DNA from: an uncultured Collinsella sp.
GTDB lineage: Bacteria > Actinomycetota > Coriobacteriia > Coriobacteriales > Coriobacteriaceae
DNA: 31,959 nucleotides
Direction: 5' to 3'
Assembly (NCBI GenBank): GCA_900552755.1
Contig: USAY01000006.1
Coordinates: forward strand, 1 to 31,959
Shown: positions 18,938-25,884 of the stretch, in pieces
How the letters are laid out: every line of letters starts with the position of its first letter
Position numbering within the stretch: position 1 is the stretch's first letter
Program-made: the position numbers and the translations under genes
Notes under the pieces: model-generated
What the model was told of the DNA's origin: nothing
Seen by the model: only the letters and a program-made list of their open reading frames with translations
Database searches by the model: none

Positions 18938-18969
18938 GAGCGCGGCCTTGCACATGCGGGGCCGCGCTC
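18938..18969 (+). terminator. Perfect hairpin after phoU, possible terminator
   Basis: A 10-bp perfect stem GAGCGCGGCC / GGCCGCGCTC (18938-18947 with 18960-18969) with a 12-nt loop is followed by the U-poor tract TTGCGTT. It probably weakens or stops read-through from the pst operon into yggS, but the missing T-run makes termination uncertain. Confidence 0.55.
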
Positions 18970-19019
18970 TTGCGTTAGCATGGGACTACTTGTTTGGCTG
19001 TCAGCGGAGGCGATTGGCA

Positions 19020-19757
19020 ATGGATAACTATTTGGACTTGATGCGCGCTCGCCGCGAGCAGATTCTGGAACGTTTTTATGCGGCGCTCGATCGCGCGGGC
19101 CGTCCCCACGACGCCGCGAGCCTCATTGCCGTGTCCAAGACCGTTGGTGTCGATGAGACCGTTGCCGCCATCCAGGCGGGGTATCGCCATTTTGCCGAGA
19201 ACCGCCCGCAGGAGCTGGTTCGCAAGCTCACGGGTCTGGCGGAGCATCCGGAGCTGCCCGAGGTGCGCTTCGATATGATCGGCAACCTGCAGACCAATAA
19301 GATCAATGCGGTGCTGGGCTCAGCCGAGCTGATTCACTCGGTGGGTTCGCTGCATCTGGCGCAGGCGATCTCGAGCCGTGCTGTTCGCAAGATTGAGGCA
19401 GGCGAGCTCGTCGGCCCCCAGCGTGTGCTCATTGAGGTCAATGTGAGTGGTGAGGAGTCGAAGGGAGGCTTTTCACCCGATGAGATTCGCGCCGCCGCGG
19501 GTGAGCTTGCAGAACTTGAGGGAATTTGCGTACAGGGGCTTATGACTATGGCGCCCCGGGGGAATAAGGATGTGGCACGCCGCACCTTTGCGGGGCTTCG
19601 TGAGCTGAGGGATGAGCTGGAGGCGGCGCATCCCGATTTGAACCTGCCTGAGCTTTCCTGCGGTATGAGCGAGGACTTTGAGTCTGCCCTTGAGGAGGGC
19701 TCTACGCTCGTTCGCCTGGGCAGGGTAGTATTTAGCCCGGAGTTTGCAGTAAAATAA
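19020..19757 (+). CDS. PLP-binding protein of the YggS/PLPBP (PROSC) family
   Basis: This is a single-domain alanine-racemase-like barrel that binds pyridoxal phosphate and is linked to vitamin B6 and amino-acid homeostasis. Members commonly sit beside sepF and yggT in Gram-positives. The 245 residues include LIAVSK with the PLP Lys at 40, HFAENRPQE (usually FGENYVQE), FDMIGNLQTNK, IEVNVSGEESKGGF and SCGMSEDFESALEEGSTLVRLG. The last phosphate-binding stretch reads GRVVF rather than the common GTAIFG. An in-frame upstream extension to 18936 is rejected because GCGGAGG lies 9 nt before ATG 19020. Confidence 0.92.
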   Translation: MDNYLDLMRARREQILERFYAALDRAGRPHDAASLIAVSKTVGVDETVAAIQAGYRHFAENRPQELVRKLTGLAEHPELPEVRFDMIGNLQTNKINAVLGSAELIHSVGSLHLAQAISSRAVRKIEAGELVGPQRVLIEVNVSGEESKGGFSPDEIRAAAGELAELEGICVQGLMTMAPRGNKDVARRTFAGLRELRDELEAAHPDLNLPELSCGMSEDFESALEEGSTLVRLGRVVFSPEFAVK

Positions 19758-19817
19758 GGCTCTGAAGTGCGCACTGATTATCGGGGCGCCTGCACTAAAC
19801 CGCGAGAGGACACAACC

Positions 19818-20540
19818 ATGGGCTTCCTTGACGAGATTAAAAATAAGATGCACCTGGGCGGCCAACAGGGTTACGACCAGGGTTATGGCCAAGACGACGA
19901 CTACGGCTACGATGACGGCTACGACGATGGCTATCAGAACAACGGCTACAGCGGTGCTTCGGGCGAGGGCTTCTACACCCAAGACGAGCCGAGCAACGGC
20001 CTGCTTGGTCAGACGCGCCGCGGTGAAGCTGAGTCGGTTGCCGTGTATACGCGCTCCGGTCAGCTGGTCGGCGATGACTCCCGCCATGCCACGACGTATA
20101 ACCCGCCTTCGCGCTCGCAGGACAGTGTTGCGAGCGGTTATCGTCCCGGTGCCTATGACACGCCGTCGAGCTACGCCGAGAATACCCGCGCCCGTGCCGC
20201 CGCTGCACCCGCGCCTGCACCGAGCGATGCCTCGGCCTATGCGAGCAATATCATCAACGCCACGCCGCAGCTGCCGGCCTATGTCCTGCGCCCCGAGAGC
20301 TATGACGACGTGGAGACTGTGGTGCGCCGCGTTCGCACCAAGCAGCCTGTCGCACTGATTTTTGTGGGCGTACGCACCGAAGTTGCCAAGCGCGTCTTGG
20401 ACTTCTCTTACGGCTTTGCCTGCGGTCTGGGTGCCACGGTCAAGGAGGTGGGCGACCGCGTGTTCATGGTGCTGCCCGCCGGTTGCGAGGTCAAAGATTC
20501 CGATCTCAAGAAGCTTCGTGCCGACGGCTACCTTAAGTAA
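19818..20540 (+). CDS. sepF: Z-ring membrane anchor SepF
   Basis: SepF tethers FtsZ to the membrane; in organisms without FtsA it is the main anchor. The 240 residues start with the amphipathic helix MGFLDEIKNKMHL. An acidic, Tyr/Gly/Asp-rich linker follows (about 15-60, repeats of D-D-G-Y), then an Ala/Pro-rich stretch (about 124-145) and the SepF core (about 156-223, including RVLDFSYGFACGL and GDRVFMVLP). Both linkers are longer than in B. subtilis SepF (about 150 residues in total). The start at 19818 is supported by GAGAGG upstream and by the membrane helix at the N-terminus; an in-frame extension to 19767 has neither. Confidence 0.94.
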   Translation: MGFLDEIKNKMHLGGQQGYDQGYGQDDDYGYDDGYDDGYQNNGYSGASGEGFYTQDEPSNGLLGQTRRGEAESVAVYTRSGQLVGDDSRHATTYNPPSRSQDSVASGYRPGAYDTPSSYAENTRARAAAAPAPAPSDASAYASNIINATPQLPAYVLRPESYDDVETVVRRVRTKQPVALIFVGVRTEVAKRVLDFSYGFACGLGATVKEVGDRVFMVLPAGCEVKDSDLKKLRADGYLK

Positions 20541-20561
20541 AGACAAGACGAGGAGATTCCC

Positions 20562-20843
20562 ATCAACATCTACACTATCGTCCAGCTGGTCAACACGCTG
20601 TTCAACTTCTATTCCACGCTCATTGTCGTCTACTGCTTTATGACGTGGATTCCCATGAAGCAGGGTGGTTTGCTTCAGGATATTGCTGCGGTGCTTGATA
20701 GCGTGTGCGGTCCGTGGCTCAACCTGTTCCGTCGTTTCATCCCGCCGATGGGCGGTATCGATTTTTCGCCGGTCGTTGCGATTATTGCGTTGCAGTTGGT
20801 GCAGAGGCTGGTTCTGCAGCTTCTTATAGGTATACTCGTGTAG
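20562..20843 (+). CDS. YggT family membrane protein, apparent ATC start
   Basis: This small membrane protein has two hydrophobic segments separated by a short amphipathic region (FMTWIPMKQGG, then VCGPWLNLFRRFIPPMGGIDFSP), which is the YggT pattern. YggT genes typically lie between sepF and divIVA, as here. The first ATG in frame (20640) would delete the whole first membrane segment. From the sepF stop (same frame) to 20640 there is no ATG, GTG or TTG. An ideal GAGGAG at 20550-20555 lies 6 nt before ATC at 20562, giving a 93-residue protein starting INIYTIVQLVN. An ATT at 20556 is too close to the SD. Function is unknown beyond a suspected role in division or osmotic stress. Confidence 0.8.
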   Translation: MNIYTIVQLVNTLFNFYSTLIVVYCFMTWIPMKQGGLLQDIAAVLDSVCGPWLNLFRRFIPPMGGIDFSPVVAIIALQLVQRLVLQLLIGILV

Positions 20844-20904
20844 AACTGTCTTAGTAACTTACGTCGGGCGTGTAGCGCCGAGGCGATGAAAAAGGAGACT
20901 TGTT

Positions 20905-21579
20905 ATGGCTATTACCCCTGCAGACATCCAGGCTCAGACTTTCTCTGAGGCCAAGCGTGGCTACGATCCTGCCGAGGTCGACGTCTTCTTGGAGACGCTG
21001 TCCTCCGAGGTTGACGCTATGCTCGCTAAGATCGTCGACCTTAAGGGTCGTCTGACTGCTACCGAGCAGCAGCTTGCCGATGCGCAGGCTCAGCTTGCCC
21101 AGGCTCAGGATGCCACCGCCCAGGCCGTTCCTGCCGCCCCCGTGGCTGCTCCCGCCCCTGACTTCTCCGCTCAGGAGCGCCAGATTTCCGCTGCCCTGAT
21201 CGCTGCCCAGCAGACCGCTGAGACCATCGTCAACGATGCCAACGAGAACGCTGAGCGTATCCGCAACGAGGCTGACGCCAAGGCCCGCGAGGTTATCCGC
21301 CAGGCTCTGACCGAGAAGCAGGCCGAGCTCGAGGAGATCGATCGTCTCAAGGCTTCCCGTGAGGAGTTCAAGGCAGAGTATCTCAAGCTCATCCAGCACT
21401 TCATGGACGATGCCCAGAATTCCTTCCCGGCCGATCTGATGGCTTCCACGCCGGTCGGTTCTGCCGCTTCTCCTGCAGTGACTGTTCCCGCCGAGCCGCT
21501 GCCCGTCGCTGACCCGGTTGTCCCCGTGGCCGATCCCTTCGCCCCGTTCGACAACTTTGCTGCCGACGACCTGGACTAA
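20905..21579 (+). CDS. divIVA: DivIVA domain protein (Wag31-like polarity/division factor)
   Basis: DivIVA is a coiled-coil protein that binds curved membranes and organises poles or septa. The N-terminal lipid-binding domain includes ITPADIQAQTFSEAKRGYD followed by PAEVDVFLETL. A coiled coil of about 60 residues rich in Ala/Gln/Leu follows, then a second helical region (about 95-170, with NENAERIRNEADAKAREVI) and a Pro/Val/Asp-rich acidic tail ending FDNFAADDLD. The SD AAAAAGGAG lies 8 nt before the ATG. It is the last gene of the + strand division block and is followed by a strong terminator. Confidence 0.94.
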   Translation: MAITPADIQAQTFSEAKRGYDPAEVDVFLETLSSEVDAMLAKIVDLKGRLTATEQQLADAQAQLAQAQDATAQAVPAAPVAAPAPDFSAQERQISAALIAAQQTAETIVNDANENAERIRNEADAKAREVIRQALTEKQAELEEIDRLKASREEFKAEYLKLIQHFMDDAQNSFPADLMASTPVGSAASPAVTVPAEPLPVADPVVPVADPFAPFDNFAADDLD

Positions 21580-21606
21580 CATTCGGCCTACAATTTAGTG
21601 CCTAGA

Positions 21607-21637
21607 AAGGACCCGCAGCTTGCGGGTCCTTTTTTAT
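21607..21637 (+). terminator. Rho-independent terminator of divIVA
   Basis: An 11-bp stem AAGGACCCGCA / TGCGGGTCCTT with a GCT loop is followed by T-rich sequence (TTTTTTAT overlapping the stem end). Confidence 0.95.
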
Positions 21638-21660
21638 GACTGTGCCGGAGTGCGTAACAT

Positions 21661-21698
21661 AAAAAACCGAGCCCTGCACATAATGGCGCAGAACTCGG
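21661..21698 (-). terminator. Rho-independent terminator of the nitroreductase gene
   Basis: Read on the - strand, CCGAGTTCTGC pairs with GCAGGGCTCGG (11 bp with two G-U pairs) around a 10-nt loop and is followed by TTTTTTATG. It converges with the divIVA terminator. A second inverted repeat GTAGGTTTT / AAAACCTAC (21720-21728 with 21741-21749) overlaps the nitroreductase stop codon. Confidence 0.85.
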
Positions 21699-21745
21699 CG
21701 AACGGGTGAGCGGTCAAGGGTAGGTTTTAAGGCATGTCCCAAAAC

Positions 21746-22276
21746 CTACTTGAGGAGGAAGTCGGAGAGGGGAATGGTACGGGCCTCGCGATGCTCGGGA
21801 TCGGCGATGTGGTCGGCAGGATATCCACAGACGAGCATGTGATAGGGATAGACGCCCTTGGGCAGATTGAACTGCTCCTGTGCCACCCCAGGCTTAAAAT
21901 GGCATACCCAGCACGTTCCCAGGCCCTGCTCGGTGGCCTCCATCATCATCTGATCGCAGACGATCGAAGTATCGATGGCACTCGAGTTCATCTGGTCATA
22001 AGGGCGCACCCAAGCATCGTCGGTAACGCTGCAAATGAGGAAGATGAGCGGAGCACCAAAGATGGACCCATCACGAGCAAACCGAGGCTGACAAGCAGCA
22101 GCCTTCTCCAGAAGCTCAGGCGTATCCAGCACCATCACACGAGAAGGATGATTATTACAAGCAGAAGGAGCAATCCGCCCAGCCTCAACAATGGCATCCA
22201 CAACAGCTTGCTCAACAGAACGATCCTGAAATTCACGACAAGAATACCGACCCCGAGCCAGATCCAAATAAGACAT
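21746..22276 (-). CDS. Nitroreductase family FMN oxidoreductase
   Basis: This is a small FMN-dependent NAD(P)H oxidoreductase; the substrate is unknown. The 176 residues begin MSYLDLARGRYSCREF, with the FMN-phosphate contacts RxSxR at 10-14. IAPSACNNHPSRVMVL and the C-terminal GLGTCWVCHF and VCGYPAD stretches fit the family's compact branch. The start at 22276 is fixed by GGAGGG 5 nt upstream on the - strand; a longer frame to 22315 adds 13 residues ahead of that SD. It is transcribed convergently with divIVA and ends in its own terminator. Confidence 0.87.
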   Translation of the reverse strand: MSYLDLARGRYSCREFQDRSVEQAVVDAIVEAGRIAPSACNNHPSRVMVLDTPELLEKAAACQPRFARDGSIFGAPLIFLICSVTDDAWVRPYDQMNSSAIDTSIVCDQMMMEATEQGLGTCWVCHFKPGVAQEQFNLPKGVYPYHMLVCGYPADHIADPEHREARTIPLSDFLLK

Positions 22277-22641
22277 ACAAGCCCTCCAACAATTTAATAA
22301 CGAAATAAAAGACAACCAAAGGGTACCCAGAGCAACATTCAGCCAAACGCTCAGCGCTGCCCAAAGTCATGACTGATGCCAAAGACGCTTTCAACCAAAG
22401 CCACCATGCATTCCGCCTATTAGCCCAGGTTCCCAATGGTGATACGTAAGGCGAAGGCCCGACACCTATTTACTTTCGAACGACTCTGCCACGCAGCCGG
22501 AGTGAGAAAGCAAATAGGTGCCGGGCCTTCGCCGGTGGGACGCGTACCACTAATTAACCGCTTTTGAACGACTCTGCTTGCAGCCGGAGTGAAAAAGGTA
22601 TTAGTGGTCGGGCCCGCGACCGGTGGGATACGTACCCCCAA
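22277..22641. repeat. Gene-free stretch with two related long hairpins (REP-like pair)
   Basis: No credible gene is present. At 22450-22533 the arm GGCGAAGGCCCG (mismatch) CACCTATTT pairs with its complement over 21 bp, then CTTTC / GAAAG. At 22546-22608 the arm ACCACTAAT pairs with ATTAGTGGT, then CTTTT / AAAAG. Both enclose nearly the same core (GAACGACTCTGC, 2-3 nt, GCAGCCGGAGTGA). Each hairpin is followed by GGTGGGA, two variable bases and CGTACC. Between core and tail in the second unit lies GGTCGGGCCCGCGACC (22606-22621), itself self-complementary. The remainder (22277-22440) is AT-rich and should contain the nitroreductase promoter. The pair lies just downstream of the DUF47 gene and may also end that transcript. 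Confidence 0.75.
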
Positions 22642-23265
22642 TTAACTGTTCTTCATGACAATCGAATCCACAACATCGGCCACATTCTCACAGCAGTCAG
22701 CGCAGTACTCCAGGAAGGCGTACACGTCACGCCAGGCGATGACCTCGAGCGGATCCTTGCCGTTGACATGCAGGTTGCGCATGGCGTTGATGTAGAGCTC
22801 GTCGGCCTCGGACTCGATCGTGTTGATCTGGATGACGAGTTCGCGCAGGGTCTTGGACTTGCGGTAGTTGGGCAGCTCGACCATCAGGTCTTTCATGGCG
22901 CGGCAGGCGTCAGTCACCTTGTGGGCGATGACGATGGCGTCGGGATGGATGCTCTGGATGTTGGTGAAGTAGACGCGCTGCACGACGCCCTCGATGCGGT
23001 CGAGCACGGTGTCGAGCGCGCAGCTCATCAGATCCAGATCCTCGCGCTCGAGCGGGGTGATAAAGGCGGTGAGCAGGGCGTCTTCGAGCTCGTGGTGCTT
23101 CTTGTCTGCCGCATGCTCAATCGCATGCATCTTATTGAGCATGTCGTGAATCTGCGCGGGATCGAAGTTCTCAAAAATCTTGGTGAGCAGCTCTGCGGCC
23201 TGGACGGCGAGGTCGGCGCAAGCGACGTAGTTGTCAAAGTAGAACGAATCGGGTTTCTTTGCCAT
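22642..23265 (-). CDS. DUF47/PhoU-like Pit accessory protein
   Basis: This cytoplasmic helical-bundle protein belongs to the family usually encoded beside PiT transporters and thought to control them. The 207 residues start MAKKPDSFYFDNYVACADLAVQAAELLTKIFENF. The N-terminal helix, ADKKHHELEDALLTAFITPLEREDLDLMSCALDTVLDRIEGV and the later EADELYINAMRNL are characteristic of TIGR00153/DUF47. AAAGGA precedes the ATG on the - strand. It lies 67 bp downstream of the PiT gene in the same direction, forming a two-gene unit. Confidence 0.92.
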   Translation of the reverse strand: MAKKPDSFYFDNYVACADLAVQAAELLTKIFENFDPAQIHDMLNKMHAIEHAADKKHHELEDALLTAFITPLEREDLDLMSCALDTVLDRIEGVVQRVYFTNIQSIHPDAIVIAHKVTDACRAMKDLMVELPNYRKSKTLRELVIQINTIESEADELYINAMRNLHVNGKDPLEVIAWRDVYAFLEYCADCCENVADVVDSIVMKNS

Positions 23266-23332
23266 GGGTGGGTCCTTTCGAGGCGAAGACGGGTGGGCGA
23301 AGTGTTGCGGTCCGGATGGACGTTCGGTTTGA

Positions 23333-24382
23333 TTAGAGGAACATCATGAACAGCTTGGCCATGACAAAGCTGATGAGTCCGCAGGCGGGGAAGGTGAAGA
23401 ACCAGGTGAACATCATGTCCTTGACGACTCCGAAGTTGATGGCCGAGAGGCGCTTGACGGCACCGACGCCCATGATGGCGCAGGTCTTGATGTGTGTGGA
23501 GGACACGGGGATGCCGGTAAGGGTGGCAAGCAGCAGGTTCGCGGCGCCCGCGAGGTCGGCGGAGAAGCCCTGATACTTCTCGAGCTTAACCATGCTCTGG
23601 CCGACGGACTTGATGATGCGCTCACCGCCCACGCTGGTACCGATACCCATAGTGGCCGAGCACAGCAGCATAATCCAGATGGGGATGCCGGCATCGCCGA
23701 CGCTGGTCTGGCCGTTTGCGAAGGCCACGCCTAAAAAGAGCACGCCGATGAACTTCTGTCCATCCTGCGCGCCGTGCATAAAGCTCATGGCCGCAGCGCT
23801 CGCGATCTGAGCGTATTTAAAGAAGACATTGGCACGTCGCCTGTTGGCGGCGGCGAAAAGAATCGAGACGAGTTTGCACAGGACCCAGCCCATGACAAAG
23901 CCCAGGCCGATGGAGAGCGCCAGGCCGTAGATGACCTTCATCCACTCGTGGACGTTGACGCTGCTCGCGCCGCCGAGGGCGATAGCGGCACCGGTCAGGC
24001 CGGCGATAAGGCTGTGGCTTTGCGAGGTGGGGATGCCAAAACGCGACGCTGTGGCACCGTAGACGACGATGGAGAACAGCGCCGCGCACAGACAGGCGAG
24101 CGCCATGGTGCTGTTTCCGCCAAAGTCGACGATATGTGAGATGGTGTTGGCGACGCTCGCATTAAAGTGCGTCATGATGAGCACGCCGAGGAAGTTGAAT
24201 GCGGCGCTCATGAGAATGGCGGCGCGGGCGGGCATGCAACGCGTAGTGACGCAGGTCGCGATGGCGTTGGGCGCGTCGGTCCATCCATTGACGAAGATGG
24301 CGCCCAACGCGAGGATCACGGTGACGGCAAGGACTGGGTTCGACACAATTTGGCCGAGGAAGGTTGAGAACGTTACGTCCAT
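23333..24382 (-). CDS. pit: Inorganic phosphate transporter, PiT family
   Basis: This low-affinity phosphate permease is driven by ion gradients. The 349 residues form about ten membrane segments. The two duplicated PiT signatures are visible: NGWTDAPNAIAT (32-43) in the first half and HGAQDGQK (203-210) in the second. GIPTSQSHSLIAGLTGAAIA (116-135) and its counterpart GIPVSSTHIKTCAIMGVG near the end are also present. ATG 24382 has only a weak AGAAAG upstream. A far better SD lies 53 nt upstream but serves only a tiny frame that stops before the gene. The DUF47 partner follows. Confidence 0.93.
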   Translation of the reverse strand: MDVTFSTFLGQIVSNPVLAVTVILALGAIFVNGWTDAPNAIATCVTTRCMPARAAILMSAAFNFLGVLIMTHFNASVANTISHIVDFGGNSTMALACLCAALFSIVVYGATASRFGIPTSQSHSLIAGLTGAAIALGGASSVNVHEWMKVIYGLALSIGLGFVMGWVLCKLVSILFAAANRRRANVFFKYAQIASAAAMSFMHGAQDGQKFIGVLFLGVAFANGQTSVGDAGIPIWIMLLCSATMGIGTSVGGERIIKSVGQSMVKLEKYQGFSADLAGAANLLLATLTGIPVSSTHIKTCAIMGVGAVKRLSAINFGVVKDMMFTWFFTFPACGLISFVMAKLFMMFL

Positions 24383-24412
24383 ATATGGGCTTTCTCGAAG
24401 TTTGCAGGCACG

Positions 24413-24444
24413 TTACAAAAACATGATAAATCGTATCACCTCCT
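24413..24444 (-). promoter_or_regulatory. Consensus SD plus minimal leader ORF upstream of pit
   Basis: On the - strand AGGAGGTGAT (24444-24435) is a perfect match to the 16S anti-SD. ATG TTT TTG TAA (24424-24413) follows 10 nt later, in the same frame as pit but closed by the stop 30 nt before pit starts. A GTG inside the SD would give an eight-codon peptide ending at the same stop. This could be a leader peptide or a standby ribosome site for pit; chance cannot be excluded. Confidence 0.4.
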
Positions 24445-24513
24445 GTGGGTTTCTTAACGGAGTTCTGACGTGAGAAGTGGATTTTTTGGCACTAAAATTG
24501 AATATTAGTCCTG

Positions 24514-24542
24514 TTGACCGCGGGTATTCTTTTTGCTAACAC
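24514..24542 (+). promoter_or_regulatory. Possible promoter for the 24633 gene
   Basis: TTGACC (24514-24519) is separated by 17 bp from TAACAC (24537-24542). The -35 is good and the -10 is weak. The surrounding 24383-24632 region is an AT-rich divergent intergenic stretch between pit and the next + strand gene. Confidence 0.35.
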
Positions 24543-24632
24543 GCCATGCGGACACGTGCGATTGCTCCGACACTCCAAAACCACAGTCTGTTCGCTTTAC
24601 AACATGCAAACATGCGTTCGATAATAGGAGAC

Positions 24633-24971
24633 ATGGAATATCGACAGACAGATGGCAAAACTCGGCGCGTGCACAAGCAGTATGTGGACGTCGTGGCTCG
24701 CATCCTCGCGGGCGGACAGGTCGTGCCGGTCACCGTCTGCTGGGTCGACGGTCGTTGCTTTACGATTGACGAGATTGTCTCGACCACTGGGTTTGGCCTG
24801 ACGGTTCACGGCATTCGTACGGCAACCTATAAGGTGCGTTTTGGCGGGCATGCGACCGAGTTGTATCTGGAGGACCAGACGCGTGAACGACCAGATGGCT
24901 CGCAGGCCCATCTGATGCGTTGGTGGGTGTGGGCATTCGACCGTACGCTCGAGGGCGAGCGCCGTAGGTAA
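24633..24971 (+). CDS. Hypothetical protein, 112 aa
   Basis: I do not recognise this protein. It begins MEYRQTDGKTRRVHKQYVDV, has a central beta-rich stretch (GGQVVPVTVCWVDGRCFTIDEI, then TATYKVRF and ATELYLED), and ends with LMRWWVWAFDRTLEGERRR. No signal peptide or membrane helix is evident. AGGAG lies only 2 nt before ATG 24633, so the start is not certain; ATG 24612 and 24546 are in frame but lack an SD. It stands alone between the divergent pit gene and a Bax-inhibitor-like gene. Confidence 0.7.
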   Translation: MEYRQTDGKTRRVHKQYVDVVARILAGGQVVPVTVCWVDGRCFTIDEIVSTTGFGLTVHGIRTATYKVRFGGHATELYLEDQTRERPDGSQAHLMRWWVWAFDRTLEGERRR

Positions 24972-25050
24972 GGACGTACGGCATTCGGGTACAATGACAG
25001 GAATCTTGTCACCTACGGCGCTGTCGCGGCGCTTTTGAAAGGACGAACCT

Positions 25051-25746
25051 ATGAACGATATCCAGGGCTATCAGAACGGCCCCGTCGAGACCGGCGCAAG
25101 CCGTGCCAAGGAGATGTCGCCGCGCGCGTACAATCTCGCCATGTCTGCCCTGATCTTCTTGGGCTTTTGCGCCATGGGTGCCGGCGCCTACTTTACGAGC
25201 ACCATGTCGTTTGCGCGCATGATGATGAACGGCGCCGCCTTGCCGCTGGTCTTTGGCTCGTTTATTTTGACCATCGTCGGCATGGTCATGATGTCGGCCG
25301 CCGCCAGCAAGCAGTCCGTGGGCCTGTCCCTTGTGGGCTACGTAATCTTTGCGAGTACCTTTGGCCTGACCGCGTCGTTTGGCCTTGCCAACTACGACCT
25401 GCCCACCATCAACACTGCCTTTATCGCCACGGCCGCCATCACCTTTGTCTTTGGCGCCTTGGGCGTGACGTTCCCCAAGTTTTTCCAGCGCGTATATGGC
25501 ATCGGTTTTGGCATTCTGCTCGCCACTATTCTGGTTGAGATCGTGCTGATGTTCATGGGTGTCTCGCAGACCATCACCGACCTGATCGTGATCGTGGTGT
25601 TTGCCGGCTTTATTGGCTACGACACCTATGTTGCCACGACGGTGCCGCCTACGCTGCCCAACGCCGTGCTCATGGCGTCCAATCTATTCGTGGACATTAT
25701 CAACGTGTTCTTGCGCATCCTGAACATCCTTGGCCGTCGCGACTAG
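25051..25746 (+). CDS. Bax inhibitor-1 family membrane protein (YccA/YbhL-like)
   Basis: This is a TMBIM/BI-1 family integral membrane protein; bacterial relatives act as pH-sensitive calcium leak channels or modulate FtsH, but the role here is unknown. The 231 residues contain about seven hydrophobic segments. The family-typical end is present: VFAGFIGYDTY, then NLFVDIINVFLRILNILGRRD. AAAGGA precedes the ATG. A TACAAT hexamer at 24990-24995, followed by the short inverted repeat TGACA-N7-TGTCA, lies upstream. A strong terminator follows, so it is probably monocistronic. Confidence 0.88.
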   Translation: MNDIQGYQNGPVETGASRAKEMSPRAYNLAMSALIFLGFCAMGAGAYFTSTMSFARMMMNGAALPLVFGSFILTIVGMVMMSAAASKQSVGLSLVGYVIFASTFGLTASFGLANYDLPTINTAFIATAAITFVFGALGVTFPKFFQRVYGIGFGILLATILVEIVLMFMGVSQTITDLIVIVVFAGFIGYDTYVATTVPPTLPNAVLMASNLFVDIINVFLRILNILGRRD

Positions 25747-25790
25747 TGGCGAATTGCGGCGGTGCTTGCCGTGCGTGTAAATCGATGCGA

Positions 25791-25818
25791 AAGGCGGTCC
25801 TTCGGGGCCGTCTTTTTT
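25791..25818 (+). terminator. Rho-independent terminator with TTCG tetraloop
   Basis: GGCGGTCC pairs with GGGCCGTC (two G-U pairs) around a TTCG loop closed by C-G, followed by TTTTTT. Confidence 0.93.
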
Positions 25819-25884
25819 GTACGCTGCGGGGTATCATGGATGGGAAAAGCCGATAGCGGCAGAGACCGAGAAAGGTGACCACTT

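Noticed and set aside
22420..22641. 73-aa - strand frame across the hairpin pair
   Set aside because: It consists entirely of the repeated hairpin sequence and its peptide repeats follow the DNA repeats; no SD.
22564..23349. 261-aa + strand frame opposite the DUF47 gene
   Set aside because: It starts in the repeat and is antisense to a well-supported gene.
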